From: an uncultured Flavobacteriaceae bacterium
GTDB lineage: Bacteria > Bacteroidota > Bacteroidia > Flavobacteriales > Flavobacteriaceae
Length of the DNA: 64,000 nucleotides
Assembly: GCA_947494695.1 (NCBI GenBank)
Contig: CANLWB010000007.1
Location: 292,292-356,291, forward strand
Reading direction: 5' to 3'
The notes beneath the pieces are model-generated. The model was not told where the DNA came from. It saw only the letters and a list, made by a program, of their open reading frames with translations, and searched no databases. Made by a program: the position numbers and the translations under genes. Below, piece after piece: positions 1-9,596 of the stretch. Each line of letters starts with the position of its first letter. Positions within the stretch are counted from its first letter, which is position 1.

Positions 1-246
1 AATATTAACTTTAGTACCTGGAATTTAGACTTACGGTATTCATGGCAATTCGCTCCCGGCAGCCAGATTATCGCCTTATATAGAAATCAATTATTTAATG
101 AAGACACAGCCTCGAAAGATTCCTATATAAACAGTTTGAATACCCTGTTTGACCAATCTATAGATCATACATTTTCACTTCGTTTGATCTATTTTTTAGA
201 TTATAACAACCTAAAAAGTATTTTTAAAAATAAAAGAGACTCCTAA
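1..246 (+). CDS. C-terminal end of a DUF5916-like outer-membrane protein (partial)
   Basis: An open frame enters from the left edge and stops with TAA after 81 codons. The visible tail is rich in alternating hydrophobic and polar residues, with phrases such as LDLRYSWQFAPGSQ and SLRLIYFLDY. These resemble the beta-barrel end of Bacteroidota DUF5916 proteins, large secreted or outer-membrane proteins that often carry an N-terminal carbohydrate-binding family 9-like domain. The N-terminal part lies outside the window, so no function can be given. The coding assignment is firm. The family name rests on motif memory only. Confidence 0.55.
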   Translation, partial: NINFSTWNLDLRYSWQFAPGSQIIALYRNQLFNEDTASKDSYINSLNTLFDQSIDHTFSLRLIYFLDYNNLKSIFKNKRDS

Positions 247-299
247 TCGTTGTGCATAACTCATTAAAGTAGTATTTTCAGTCCTTCAATTATTTCATA

Positions 300-962
300 A
301 TGATTAAAGCAAAAAACATTCATAAATATTACAACGATTTACATGTCTTAAAAGGTGTAGATCTCCACATAAAAAAAGGTGAAGTTGTTTCTATTGTAGG
401 GGCTTCTGGTGCTGGAAAGACGACATTGCTTCAAATATTAGGCACTTTAGATTTTCCCGCTTCTAATGAAGGTTTTGAACTGTTAATAAATAATATTGAT
501 GTAAAATCTTTAAATGATAAAAAACTGGCCAAGTTTAGAAATGAACATATTGGGTTTATATTTCAGTTTCATCAATTACTTCCCGAATTTACAGCCGTTG
601 AAAATGTATGTTTACCGGCATTTATAAAAGGAACTAAAAAAGCTGATGCTGAAAAACGTGCTATGGAACTTCTAGATTTCTTAGGCTTGTCTCATAGATA
701 CGACCATAAGCCGAATGAACTATCGGGAGGTGAACAACAACGTGTTGCTGTGGCAAGGGCATTAATAAATGATCCCGATCTAATTTTTGCCGATGAACCT
801 TCGGGGAATTTAGATAGCGAATCTGCCGAAATGCTACATAGTTTGTTTTTTAAGCTGCGTGATGAATTTGGACAAACTTTTGTAATTGTGACACACAATA
901 AAGAACTGGCGAATCTGGCTGACAGAAAATTAGTTATGGTTGATGGAAATATTGTAGTTTAA
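300..962 (+). CDS. lolD: ABC transporter ATP-binding protein, LolD-type lipoprotein release ATPase
   Basis: A 220-residue ABC ATPase. It has Walker A GASGAGKT at residues 34-41, a Q-loop Q89, signature LSGGEQQR at 141-148, Walker B LIFADEP at 161-167 and an H-loop H199. Length and the LolD-style signature match the cytoplasmic ATPase of the LolCDE system, which extracts lipoproteins from the inner membrane for transfer to the outer membrane. No permease gene is adjacent, which is common in Bacteroidota, where lolD is often separate from lolC/E. A MacB-like export ATPase is the alternative. The start is an ATG just after a stop-rich leader. Confidence 0.85.
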   Translation: MIKAKNIHKYYNDLHVLKGVDLHIKKGEVVSIVGASGAGKTTLLQILGTLDFPASNEGFELLINNIDVKSLNDKKLAKFRNEHIGFIFQFHQLLPEFTAVENVCLPAFIKGTKKADAEKRAMELLDFLGLSHRYDHKPNELSGGEQQRVAVARALINDPDLIFADEPSGNLDSESAEMLHSLFFKLRDEFGQTFVIVTHNKELANLADRKLVMVDGNIVV

Positions 963-999
963 ACCATTCATTCTCCATTAACTATACTTCATAGCAAGC

Positions 1000-1037
1000 A
1001 AAAAGGCACCAAATACTAAGATTCGATGCCCTTTTTT
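1000..1037. terminator. Bidirectional terminator between lolD and a convergent lipoprotein gene
   Basis: An inverted repeat pairs AAAAAGGCA with TGCC(C)TTTTT, with one bulged base and a loop of about 18 nt. A-rich and T-rich flanks serve both strands. It lies exactly between two convergent genes. The long loop makes it a weaker candidate than the others in the window. Confidence 0.5.
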
Positions 1038-1059
1038 AAAAAATGATATTATCAATTAA

Positions 1060-1887
1060 TTATTCTCCAAAAGAATACGTTTTTCCAAAAATAGTGATGG
1101 TATAATCATTATAATTCAGCTTGACGTCTTCAATATCACCAACATCAATATCTAAAATACCAGATTTAACACCACGTGATAACACGACAAAATGTAACGG
1201 TTCTATAACAGTTAAAGAGTATTCTAAACCGTCAGAACTTATTCCTGTTTGAACACCTTCTAGTTTGTACTCATCATCCCAAATATTTAATGGCGTATCA
1301 GAACCTTCTACCCAGGTTCTAACAGAGTCCTCAGTGTAGCGAATAATTGTATCCTCACTTGTGGTAATCTTTCCGTTTTCAATAACTACATTATACTGTA
1401 CATTGCCTTCTTGATCTTTTCCTAAGTTTTTCACTTTAAGCAATCCTTCAACCATCGTATCTTCATGATAGAAGTCTGTAAAAGTCGCTGTATGCTCACT
1501 ATTTGGGTTTTTGTACCAGTCGGTTGAAACGATTGTAATTTTTCCTTTAAGGGTTATACCGTTTTGAAACACTACACCAGATTGATAATCTACTGTTATC
1601 GTTTTAGGAAAAGTTGTTTCATCATTAGGCTCAATGGTAATGATAGGTTGTTCTGTTTTTGATTCACCAGGTTTTCCTGTCATAGAATTTTGTGCACTTA
1701 ATAGCGCATCTATTCCATTATTACCTAAATCCTGAAAAACTTTGTTAACTACAGCATACTCCGTTAATGCTCCAAGAGCAGACGTTGTAGATGTTGGAGG
1801 CGTAGTACTATCTACATCCTGTTTGACTTCATCATCCTGACAACTCATTAAGAGTAATGCAAGAATAGGGGCTAGAATTTTTCTCAT
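1060..1887 (-). CDS. Lipoprotein of unknown function
   Basis: A 275-residue protein. The start at 1887 is preferred because it gives a clean lipoprotein signal, MRKILAPILALLLMSC, with the lipobox cysteine at residue 16; the frame extends 24 codons further upstream without a credible signal. A low-complexity linker rich in Ser and Thr follows the cysteine. The mature part then has many alternating beta-type segments and conserved-looking patterns such as TITVDYQSGVVFQNG. It is probably anchored in the outer membrane facing the periplasm or the surface. I do not recognise a named domain. It stands alone, convergent with lolD. Confidence 0.8.
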   Translation of the reverse strand: MRKILAPILALLLMSCQDDEVKQDVDSTTPPTSTTSALGALTEYAVVNKVFQDLGNNGIDALLSAQNSMTGKPGESKTEQPIITIEPNDETTFPKTITVDYQSGVVFQNGITLKGKITIVSTDWYKNPNSEHTATFTDFYHEDTMVEGLLKVKNLGKDQEGNVQYNVVIENGKITTSEDTIIRYTEDSVRTWVEGSDTPLNIWDDEYKLEGVQTGISSDGLEYSLTVIEPLHFVVLSRGVKSGILDIDVGDIEDVKLNYNDYTITIFGKTYSFGE

Positions 1888-2211
1888 AATTATATTATTT
1901 ATTTGGTCTAGTAACGTTATAAGTTTCAATTTCATTATAGTACATGATTCGAAAACCACTTTTAACCTATTTTATTCACCATTCATCGAGCCTCAAATTA
2001 AAGTAGCAGCTGTAAAAGTCCGTAGCCATTGACTTTTTGTTTTTATTTAGATTGAAAATAAATAAACTTTTAATCTAATTCACATAACCACCTGTTTAAA
2101 AGGGTGTTGAGATATTTTCATAAATAATGTAGTCCAAAATTGACATAATAACATACTCAAAACCTCCATAATCGTTTAAGAATTTATAATTTTACATATA
2201 AAAGAAAAGTT

Positions 2212-2976
2212 TTGAATAAAATAGAACTCAAAGACTTTTTGGATGCTAAAGTTCTTCAGTACAATAACCCTAAGTTTATTGAAAGTGACCCCATTCAAAT
2301 TCCACATCGATTCACAAAAAAAGAGGATATAGAAATAGCCGGTTTTTTAACGGCCACCATAGCTTGGGGAAACAGAAAAAGCATTATTAACAATGCCACC
2401 CGCCTCATGAATTTATTAGACAATGCCCCTTTTGACTTTGTTCTAAATCATACAGAAACAGATTTAGAAAAGCTGCTTCCGTATGTACATCGCACCTTTA
2501 ATGGTGAAGACTGTATTCAATTTATAAAGTCCTTAAACCATATCTATACCAAGCATAACGGTTTGGAACATGTTTTCTCTAAATATCAGGAAAAATCATC
2601 GTTACAAGTCGCTATTTCAAAATTTAAATTAACCTTCTTTGAAATAGAGCATTTACGTAGAACGCAAAAACACGTGAGTGACCCCTTGAAAAACTCTGCA
2701 GCGAAACGTATCAACATGTTCTTACGCTGGATGGTTAGGAACGACAATGCGGGAGTCGATTTTGGTATTTGGAAACGTATTTCCTCATCAACATTATCCT
2801 GTCCATTAGATGTTCATTCGGGAAATGTGGCGAGAAAATTAGAATTACTTCAACGAAAACAAAATGATGCCAAGGCGCTATTAGAGTTAGATACTTCCCT
2901 TAGAACATTAGACGCTCTCGATCCTGTTAAATACGACTTTGCGTTATTCGGGTTAGGGGTCTTTGAAGGTTTTTAA
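2212..2976 (+). CDS. TIGR02757 / DUF2400 family protein
   Basis: A 254-residue soluble protein. Its N-terminus (DAKVLQYNNPKFIESDPIQIPHRF, then EIAGFLTATIAWGNRKSI) is characteristic of the TIGR02757 family, found throughout Bacteroidota and in some spirochaetes. The biochemical function of the family is unknown. The start is TTG at 2212: no ATG occurs early enough to preserve the conserved N-terminus, and family members begin at this point. It lies just upstream of the S10 carboxypeptidase locus, with a promoter between them, so they are probably separate transcripts. Confidence 0.85.
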   Translation: MNKIELKDFLDAKVLQYNNPKFIESDPIQIPHRFTKKEDIEIAGFLTATIAWGNRKSIINNATRLMNLLDNAPFDFVLNHTETDLEKLLPYVHRTFNGEDCIQFIKSLNHIYTKHNGLEHVFSKYQEKSSLQVAISKFKLTFFEIEHLRRTQKHVSDPLKNSAAKRINMFLRWMVRNDNAGVDFGIWKRISSSTLSCPLDVHSGNVARKLELLQRKQNDAKALLELDTSLRTLDALDPVKYDFALFGLGVFEGF

Positions 2977-2989
2977 TACGAGTTTTCAG

Positions 2990-2997
2990 TATCTTTG
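2990..2997 (+). promoter_or_regulatory. Bacteroidota -7 promoter element upstream of the S10 peptidase
   Basis: TATCTTTG matches the Bacteroidota sigma-A -7 consensus TAnnTTTG exactly and lies 26 nt before the ATG at 3024. A TTG about 24 nt upstream could be the -33 element, slightly farther away than usual. An intact promoter suggests that the disrupted gene is still transcribed. Confidence 0.6.
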
Positions 2998-3023
2998 TTC
3001 ATGACTAATTCAATATAATTACA

Positions 3024-4511
3024 ATGAGCAAATACATACTTTTCTTATTTTCATTTTTCACATTACTCTCCTTTTCTCAAACGCGAAAAATTCCAATAGA
3101 CACTATGGTAGTTACAACGCATAACACCACCATAAAAGGGATGAGTGTATCTTATACGGCCACAACAGGGACACAGCCTGTTTGGAATAAAAGCGACAAA
3201 CCTATTGCAACGTTATATTACACCTATTATGAACGTAATGATGTGAAAGACAGAGCACACAGGCCATAAATTATTTCTTTTAATGGCGGACCGGGATCGG
3301 CTTCTGTTTGGATGCATATTGCATATACGGGACCTAAGGTATTACATATTGATGATGAAGGATACCCGATACAACCATATGGCGTTAAAGACAATCCCAA
3401 TTCAATTCTCGACGTGGCCGATATTGTATATGTAAACCCTGTAAATACGGGATACTCTAGAATGGTAGCCAACAAGGAAGGAAATCTCCCGGATAAAGAA
3501 ACTTTTTTTGGCATTAATGCCGATATAGCGTATTTAGCCGAATGGATACATACTTTTGTAAGCCGAAAAAACCGTTGGGAATCTCCAAAATACATTATAG
3601 GGGAAAGCTACGGTGGCACACGCGTTATGGGATTAGCTAACGCATTGCAAAGTAAACAATGGATGTATTTAAATGGTGTTATCCTGGTATCTCCGGCGGA
3701 CTACAAGCTTTATAGAACATCTCAACCTATATACTCCGCTTTAAACCTACCCTATTTTACGGCAGCAGCATGGTACCATAAAGCATTGCCACAAGATCTG
3801 CAACAAAAAGATTTGTTGGATCTTTTACCAGAATCTGAGACCTATGCTATTGAAACCTTAATGCCCGCTCTTGCTAAAGGTGGTTTTATTTCGGAAAAAG
3901 AAAAACAAGAGGTCGCTAAAAAAATGGCCTACTATTCGGGGTTAAGTAAAACGGCAATTTTACAGAACAACTTAGATATCCCTACTCGTTTTTTTTGGAA
4001 AGAACTACTTAGAAATAAAACGGGGCAAACGATCGGGCGATTAGATTCAAGATATTTAGGCCTCGACAAAACGGAAGCTGGAGAAGGCCCTGATTATAGT
4101 GCCGAATTAACATCATGGTTACATGCTTTTACACCAGCAATTAACTATTACATTAAAAATCATCTTAATTTTAAAACAGACGTTAAATACAATATGTTTG
4201 GAGATGTGGGTGTATGGGACAGAAGAAACAATAACGTACGTGATGACCTAAGGAAAGCTATGGCTCAAAACCCCTATTTAAAAGTACTAATTCAATCGGG
4301 GTATTACGATGGAGCAACCACGTATTTTGCTGCCAAATATTCGATGTGGCAGGTAGATCCAAGTGGAAAAATGAAAGATCGTTTTACCTTTAAAGGCTAT
4401 AGAGGTGGACATATGATGTACCTTCGTCATGATGACTTAATAGCTGCAAATGATGATTTGAGAACGTTTATAAAAAACGCATTAGCTCAAGGAAAGTCTG
4501 CGAAATACTAG
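3024..4511 (+). pseudogene. S10 family serine carboxypeptidase interrupted by an in-frame TAA
   Basis: Two open segments share one frame: 3024-3266 and 3270-4511. A single TAA at 3267-3269 separates them. Read through, the protein is about 495 residues. It has a signal peptide ending near SFSQ, the oxyanion motif GGPGS at about 88-92, the nucleophile motif GESYGG (Ser near 195), Asp in YYDGATTY near 429 and His in GGHMMY near 463. The whole serine carboxypeptidase triad is therefore intact downstream of the stop. The sequence around the stop (RAHRP, stop, IISFNGGPGS) suggests that a TTA leucine codon became TAA. The internal ATG at 3312 would lack the signal peptide and the oxyanion loop. Recent nonsense mutation, sequencing error or readthrough all remain possible. 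Confidence 0.85.
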
Positions 4512-4532
4512 ATGAACTTAAAACAAACGCAT

Positions 4533-4573
4533 AAAAAAACGATTGATAGGAGAAATATATCAATCGTTTTTTT
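4533..4573. terminator. Bidirectional intrinsic terminator
   Basis: AAAAAAACGATTGATA pairs perfectly with TATCAATCGTTTTTTT across a loop of about 9 nt. A-tract and T-tract flanks allow it to act on both strands. It sits between the convergent S10 peptidase and M61 peptidase genes. Confidence 0.9.
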
Positions 4574-4591
4574 AAATATTGTATTTGTAAC

Positions 4592-6484
4592 CTAGCCTTT
4601 TAACCAGGCACTACGTAGTTTTTTCTGAATTTCTGTTGCGCCTTCTTTTTCCACAAGCGCTTTACCAGTTGTATACGTCTTTGTTGTTGTTGCTTTTACG
4701 ACAATCTCCTCTCCTGCTCTGTCCAGTACAACCTCAATATCTTTTCCGGGTTTCCAGGTAAAAACACTTTGTAAAAGATTATTCGCATTTTGGAAGGTTA
4801 AGGCTTCTCCATCAATGGATTTAATTACATCGTTAGCCTGTACACCTTGCTCTACCCAAAAGCTATTTTTCATCACCATATCTGTAAAAAAAATAGCTTC
4901 CCTTTCTGGGTCTCCGGTCACAATTGGAGCGCCATTCATTAAGATGTAGTTCGTCTCTATTTTTGCCTCGCCAATCTCCAATCCTACTTTTTCGAAAAAG
5001 TCATTATAATTAATTGGAATATCACCAATAACATGAGTATCAAAGAAATTACGTAATGACGGATAGGTCATTGCAACAATTTCATCAATTAGCTTATCAT
5101 CTTCAAAAGGTTTGTTCTTGCCATATTTATTGGAGAGTTCTTTCATTAATGATAAAACACCTCTGTTTCCTTTACTTTCCTCTCTTAATAAAATATCAAT
5201 GCACATACCGATTAAAGTTCCCTTTTGATATACATTTATGTATTGATCTTTATAAGGAGCTTTCAAAACATTTTCACTCATAATAGTAAAACTCATCGCA
5301 TCATTCATCTGTTTTGACTGGTGAATTTTATCCATGATTTTTCCATAAAACTCTGCTTCATCAATAAGCCCTTGATCTACCTGAAACAAATTCGCAAAGT
5401 ACTCCGTTATCCCTTCATACATCCATAAATGCTTAGAAAATGTTGGTTGATTATAATCGAAATAATGCACATCCTCAGAGTGAATACTCAATGGTGTAAC
5501 GATATGAAAAAACTCATGAGATACGACATCTGTCATACTTTCGGCAAGAGCTTCATCTGGCATAGATTCTGGCAATACAACAACGGTAGATGTGTGATGT
5601 TCTAAGGCTCCAAATCCTTTTGGGGAATCCTCTTTCCCTTCCGATAAGTACAAATAAATATCGTAGCGTGCTGTGGCATTGATATCTCCCAAATATGCTT
5701 TTTGTGCCTGCATCATCTTAAAAACCGTCTCTTTTAAAGACTTGGCAGAATGTACTTTATTAGGAGAATAAACACTCAACACTATTTTAATGTTCCCCAC
5801 TTCAAACACTTCAACATCCAAATTTCCATACATCATTGGATTATCTGTAATTTCAAAATACCTGGTCGCAAAATAACTTGTCGTGATGAACTTACCATCT
5901 TCACTAGTTGTCGATCCTGTATTTTGCAAAGCTGAGGTACGAACAAAGTCTGCCGGAGCCGTTATATCTAATTTGTATTGATTATTTTTTAACGAATCAA
6001 AGTACCCTATAAAACCATGTAGATTCAACACATAGTTGTTAGGTTCTATATTGGTTCCAGATGGAGAAAAAGGGGTGTCTTTTCCAATACCTCCACTAGC
6101 TTCAATGTCGTAAGTATCGTTGACTAAATAAGTAATTTTATCTAACTGCTTGGCATTTTCAATGGTCCATGAGTTCGTATCCACCTTATTAACAGTCATT
6201 TCGTTTCCGTTGTAATCAAATGCTTTTAAACCTTCCACATATTTACCAAAATCACTAACGGCATAAGTTCCCTGTACAACTCTAGGTAGGCGATACGTCA
6301 CCGTTTCTAGTGTAAAACGTCCGGGATTAATGGTCACCGGAGCCTTATCATTATCGATAGCAGATAAATCTATTGAGGTTTCTATAGGTAAATTAAAAGC
6401 TAAATCTTTTTTTATGTTTTTTGTGGGGCTACAACTTGCTAGTAACATGCCTGAAAATAAAGCGGCTATAGTTTTAGTCTTCAT
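4592..6484 (-). CDS. M61 family metallopeptidase with C-terminal PDZ domain, lipoprotein
   Basis: A 630-residue protein that starts at 6484, giving the lipoprotein signal MKTKTIAALFSGMLLASC; an upstream in-frame ATG at 6517 would spoil it. The zinc motif HEFFH is at about 323-327 and the third ligand is in YEGITEYFA (Glu near 357), as in M61 glycyl aminopeptidase-like gluzincins. The N-terminal 200 residues are a beta-rich M61 N domain. A PDZ-like segment (WVEQGVQANDVIKSIDGEAL) lies near 515-580. It probably degrades peptides or proteins in the periplasm or at the cell surface. The active-site residues look intact. Confidence 0.88.
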   Translation of the reverse strand: MKTKTIAALFSGMLLASCSPTKNIKKDLAFNLPIETSIDLSAIDNDKAPVTINPGRFTLETVTYRLPRVVQGTYAVSDFGKYVEGLKAFDYNGNEMTVNKVDTNSWTIENAKQLDKITYLVNDTYDIEASGGIGKDTPFSPSGTNIEPNNYVLNLHGFIGYFDSLKNNQYKLDITAPADFVRTSALQNTGSTTSEDGKFITTSYFATRYFEITDNPMMYGNLDVEVFEVGNIKIVLSVYSPNKVHSAKSLKETVFKMMQAQKAYLGDINATARYDIYLYLSEGKEDSPKGFGALEHHTSTVVVLPESMPDEALAESMTDVVSHEFFHIVTPLSIHSEDVHYFDYNQPTFSKHLWMYEGITEYFANLFQVDQGLIDEAEFYGKIMDKIHQSKQMNDAMSFTIMSENVLKAPYKDQYINVYQKGTLIGMCIDILLREESKGNRGVLSLMKELSNKYGKNKPFEDDKLIDEIVAMTYPSLRNFFDTHVIGDIPINYNDFFEKVGLEIGEAKIETNYILMNGAPIVTGDPEREAIFFTDMVMKNSFWVEQGVQANDVIKSIDGEALTFQNANNLLQSVFTWKPGKDIEVVLDRAGEEIVVKATTTKTYTTGKALVEKEGATEIQKKLRSAWLKG

Positions 6485-6569
6485 TAAGTTAACGTTTGTT
6501 TTTAGATTGACGCGCAAAATACCAATATGTTACGGGCTCCTTTCTTAAGAATATGTTAAAAAGTTAAAT

Positions 6570-6577
6570 TATATTCG
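6570..6577 (+). promoter_or_regulatory. -7-like element immediately upstream of a glycosyltransferase gene
   Basis: TATATTCG differs from TAnnTTTG at one position and ends 4 nt before the ATG at 6582, so the transcript would be nearly leaderless. Two GTTAA boxes, 8 bp apart, precede it (about 6555-6567). Confidence 0.45.
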
Positions 6578-6581
6578 CTTC

Positions 6582-7589
6582 ATGCAAAATCCTTTAGTTA
6601 GTATACTCATTCCTTTTAAAAACACAGAAACCTATATAGAAGCTTGTCTGGTATCGATTTTGAATCAAACGTATACAAATTGGGAACTCATCATTGTAGA
6701 CGATGGTTCTACAGATTCCAGTTTCGACATTGTCGAAACGTTTGCTAAAACAGATAGCAGAATTACCCTTTTAAAGAACAATGGTTCCGGTATTATAGAG
6801 GCCTTGCGATTAGCTTTTAAACATAGTAAGGGAACATTTATTACACGTATGGACAGCGATGATATTATGAGGTCCCATAAATTAGAAGTGTTGGCAAATA
6901 ATCTCATAAAATATGGTGCTCAACATGTTGCAATTGGAATGGTACGCTATTTCTGCGAAGGTGGCATCAATGCGGGATATAAACTCTATGAAACCTGGTT
7001 GAATGATTTAACCAAAACAGGTAACAATTATGATGATATTTATAAGGAATGTGTAGTTCCTTCTCCCTGTTGGATGATTAACCGGACGGATTTAATTGCT
7101 TGCGATGCATTTAACCCGAACCGATACCCCGAAGATTACGATCTAACATTTCGGTTTTATAAGCACAACTTCAAATGTATTCCCTGTCACGATGTTATAC
7201 ACGATTGGAGAGATTATAGCACCCGTACCTCCAGAACCCATGAGCATTACGCCGCCAATCATTTTTTAGATATTAAAATGCGCTATTTTTTAGAGCTGGA
7301 TTATAACCCTAATAAATCACTTGTGGTGTGGGGAGCTGGTGGTAAAGGTAAAAAAGTGGCACAAATCCTTATTGAAAAAAATATGCCTTTTATCTGGATT
7401 TGTGACAATCCTAATAAAATTGGTAAAAATATTTATGGAGTAACACTAGCCCCCTTTAATACGTTAGCCTCCATTGAAAATCCACAAAGTATCGTGACGG
7501 TTGCCAATAAAGAAGCCCAAATAGAGATTAGAAATTATATGAATGCATTACACCTGAAAAACATTCGGGATTATGCATTCTTTTGTTAA
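6582..7589 (+). CDS. Family 2 glycosyltransferase with C-terminal Rossmann-like domain
   Basis: A 335-residue protein. The N-terminal GT-A fold shows the nucleotide-binding VDDGS at 39-43 and the metal-binding RMDSDD at 89-94. After about residue 245 there is a second domain beginning LVVWGAGGKGKKVAQ (glycine-rich loop at 251-256). This resembles the Rossmann-like domain fused to some glycosyltransferases and sugar-modifying enzymes. It has no membrane segments, so it is probably cytoplasmic. It stands alone rather than in a polysaccharide cluster, so the acceptor is unknown. Confidence 0.82.
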   Translation: MQNPLVSILIPFKNTETYIEACLVSILNQTYTNWELIIVDDGSTDSSFDIVETFAKTDSRITLLKNNGSGIIEALRLAFKHSKGTFITRMDSDDIMRSHKLEVLANNLIKYGAQHVAIGMVRYFCEGGINAGYKLYETWLNDLTKTGNNYDDIYKECVVPSPCWMINRTDLIACDAFNPNRYPEDYDLTFRFYKHNFKCIPCHDVIHDWRDYSTRTSRTHEHYAANHFLDIKMRYFLELDYNPNKSLVVWGAGGKGKKVAQILIEKNMPFIWICDNPNKIGKNIYGVTLAPFNTLASIENPQSIVTVANKEAQIEIRNYMNALHLKNIRDYAFFC

Positions 7590-7628
7590 AATTTTCTAAT
7601 ATGGGCTATATACATTTTCATACGACCA

Positions 7629-7657
7629 TTGAAAATGAAAAAAAATATGTAGTTTTG
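7629..7657 (+). promoter_or_regulatory. Complete -33/-7 promoter upstream of batA-like gene
   Basis: TTG at 7629-7631 is followed after 18 nt by TAGTTTTG at 7650-7657, an exact TAnnTTTG. The ATG at 7674 lies 16 nt downstream. Spacing and both boxes match the Bacteroidota consensus. Confidence 0.75.
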
Positions 7658-7673
7658 ACAAATCTAAAAATGA

Positions 7674-9596
7674 ATGCACTTTAAATACCCTGAACTTCTT
7701 TACGCTTTATTTTTACTCCTTATTCCGATAATTGTTCACCTATTTCAATTACGCAAATTTCAAAAAGTTCCTTTTACCAATGTAGCCTTTTTAAAGGAAG
7801 CTACTATTCAAACCCGTAAAAGTTCTCAAATAAAAAAATGGCTTATTTTATGCACTAGGTTATTGCTGTTGGCGACCATTGTTTTTGCATTCGCTCAGCC
7901 ATTTACATCCAAATCCAACACTTTTAAAACTAAAAAGGAAACGGTTATTTATTTAGATAATTCTTTTAGTTTACAGGCAAAAGGGAATCAGGGAGAATTG
8001 TTAAAACGAGCCGTTCAGGATATTATAAGTCATGTTCCCGATACTGATAATATATCCTTACTAACAAACGATAATACTTATAAAAACACCAATATAAAGG
8101 CTATTAAAAACGACTTGCTTCAACTCGGTTATTCTTCAAACCACCTGACAGCCGAAGCGGCCTTATTAAAAAGCAAAACGTTTTTCAGTAAAGATCAAGG
8201 TACAATAAAGCATTTGGTTTTTATTTCAGATTTTCAGCAAGATGAATCGAATTTCAATCCAAAATCAGATTCACTCACGACTATTCATTTGGTAAAATTA
8301 CAACCCGTAAACACTAGTAATATTACTATAGACAGTGCTTATATTTCAAAAAAAACAGCATCTTCTTTAGAATTGAAAGTGCTTATAAAAAATAGCGGAA
8401 ATTCCATTGACAATTTACCCGTATCCTTGTTTAGTGATAACAAATTAATTGCAAAAACCTCGGTTGCTATTGGGGATGCTGTAGAGACCACGTTCTCGAT
8501 ACCTGTACATGAAATTGTTAATGGGAAGATAACAATTGATGATATCAACCTGCAATTCGATAATAGTCTATTCTTTAATATTAACAACGGTACTAAGGTT
8601 AACGTACTCGCTATAAATACTGCGGAGGACTCCTTTTTAAAACGTATTTATACCACGGACGAATTCAATTATACCGGAATTTCAGAACATCAGTTAAACT
8701 ATAACATTATCGATCAGCAGCATCTTATCATATTAAATGAACTGGATGTTATTCCTAATGCCCTCTCTGCCGCCTTAAGACAATTTACAGGCCAAGGAGG
8801 TTCTTTGGTTGTTATCCCATCAACACAAATAAACAAATCATCTTATAGAGATTTATTAGCCAGTTATGGTTCTAATTTTGGAACCTTAATTAATTCTGAA
8901 AAACGCATAACCACCATTAATTATGCACACCCTTTGTATAACAATGGTGTATTTGAAAAGCAGGTCACTAATTTTCAATATCCCAAAGTACAGAGTTTTT
9001 ATCGTTCGTCTACGAATAACGCTTCCGTTTTACAGTTTGAGGATGGTCACCCCTTTCTACACCAATCCAAAAACACTTATGTTTTTACGGCAGCTCTGGC
9101 CGAGGAAAATTCAAATTTCGTGAATTCCCCCTTAATTGTTCCAACACTTTATAATATTGGTAAACAAAGTCTTAAAAGTCCGAACTTGTATTACGTTATT
9201 GGATATGAAAACACATTCGATGTTGACACCCAGCTACAGCAAGATGATATTTTATCGCTCGTTAAAAACGAGATTAATATGATCCCAAGGCAACAATATT
9301 TTAATAATAAAGTGGTAGTAAGCACCTCTAACGAGCCTTCGGTAGCCAATATTTACACCATTAAAAATAAAAACGAAGACATCGAAAATATAAGTTATAA
9401 CTATGATAGAAGTGAGAGTCAGCTCATCTACAGAAATCTTTCAGCGTCTAAACATGTAACTATTAGTAATTCAATTACTGAAATTTTCGACACTCTAAAA
9501 AGTGATACAAAAGTTAATGCGCTATGGAAATGGTTTGTTATTTTTGCACTGACGTTACTGATTATTGAAATGGGGATCTTAAAATACTTTAAATGA
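7674..9596 (+). CDS. BatA/aerotolerance-type N-terminal domain membrane protein
   Basis: A 640-residue protein beginning MHFKYPELLYALFLLLIPIIVHLF, then QLRKFQKVPFTNVAFLKE and a second membrane helix near 57-77. This is the BatA N-terminal domain typical of Bacteroidota. A large, mostly periplasmic central part follows, with a vWA-like stretch (TVIYLDNSFSLQAKG near 88-102), then a C-terminal helix near 617-635. Such proteins are often found beside dihydroorotase genes in Flavobacteria, as here, where the next gene overlaps by 4 bp. The molecular role is not established; the family name comes from Bacteroides aerotolerance operons. Confidence 0.78.
   Translation: MHFKYPELLYALFLLLIPIIVHLFQLRKFQKVPFTNVAFLKEATIQTRKSSQIKKWLILCTRLLLLATIVFAFAQPFTSKSNTFKTKKETVIYLDNSFSLQAKGNQGELLKRAVQDIISHVPDTDNISLLTNDNTYKNTNIKAIKNDLLQLGYSSNHLTAEAALLKSKTFFSKDQGTIKHLVFISDFQQDESNFNPKSDSLTTIHLVKLQPVNTSNITIDSAYISKKTASSLELKVLIKNSGNSIDNLPVSLFSDNKLIAKTSVAIGDAVETTFSIPVHEIVNGKITIDDINLQFDNSLFFNINNGTKVNVLAINTAEDSFLKRIYTTDEFNYTGISEHQLNYNIIDQQHLIILNELDVIPNALSAALRQFTGQGGSLVVIPSTQINKSSYRDLLASYGSNFGTLINSEKRITTINYAHPLYNNGVFEKQVTNFQYPKVQSFYRSSTNNASVLQFEDGHPFLHQSKNTYVFTAALAEENSNFVNSPLIVPTLYNIGKQSLKSPNLYYVIGYENTFDVDTQLQQDDILSLVKNEINMIPRQQYFNNKVVVSTSNEPSVANIYTIKNKNEDIENISYNYDRSESQLIYRNLSASKHVTISNSITEIFDTLKSDTKVNALWKWFVIFALTLLIIEMGILKYFK

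Noticed and set aside
3312..4511. Independent gene starting at the internal ATG of the S10 peptidase
   Set aside because: It would lack the signal peptide and the GGPGS oxyanion loop, and the upstream segment is in the same frame; one interrupted gene is the better reading.
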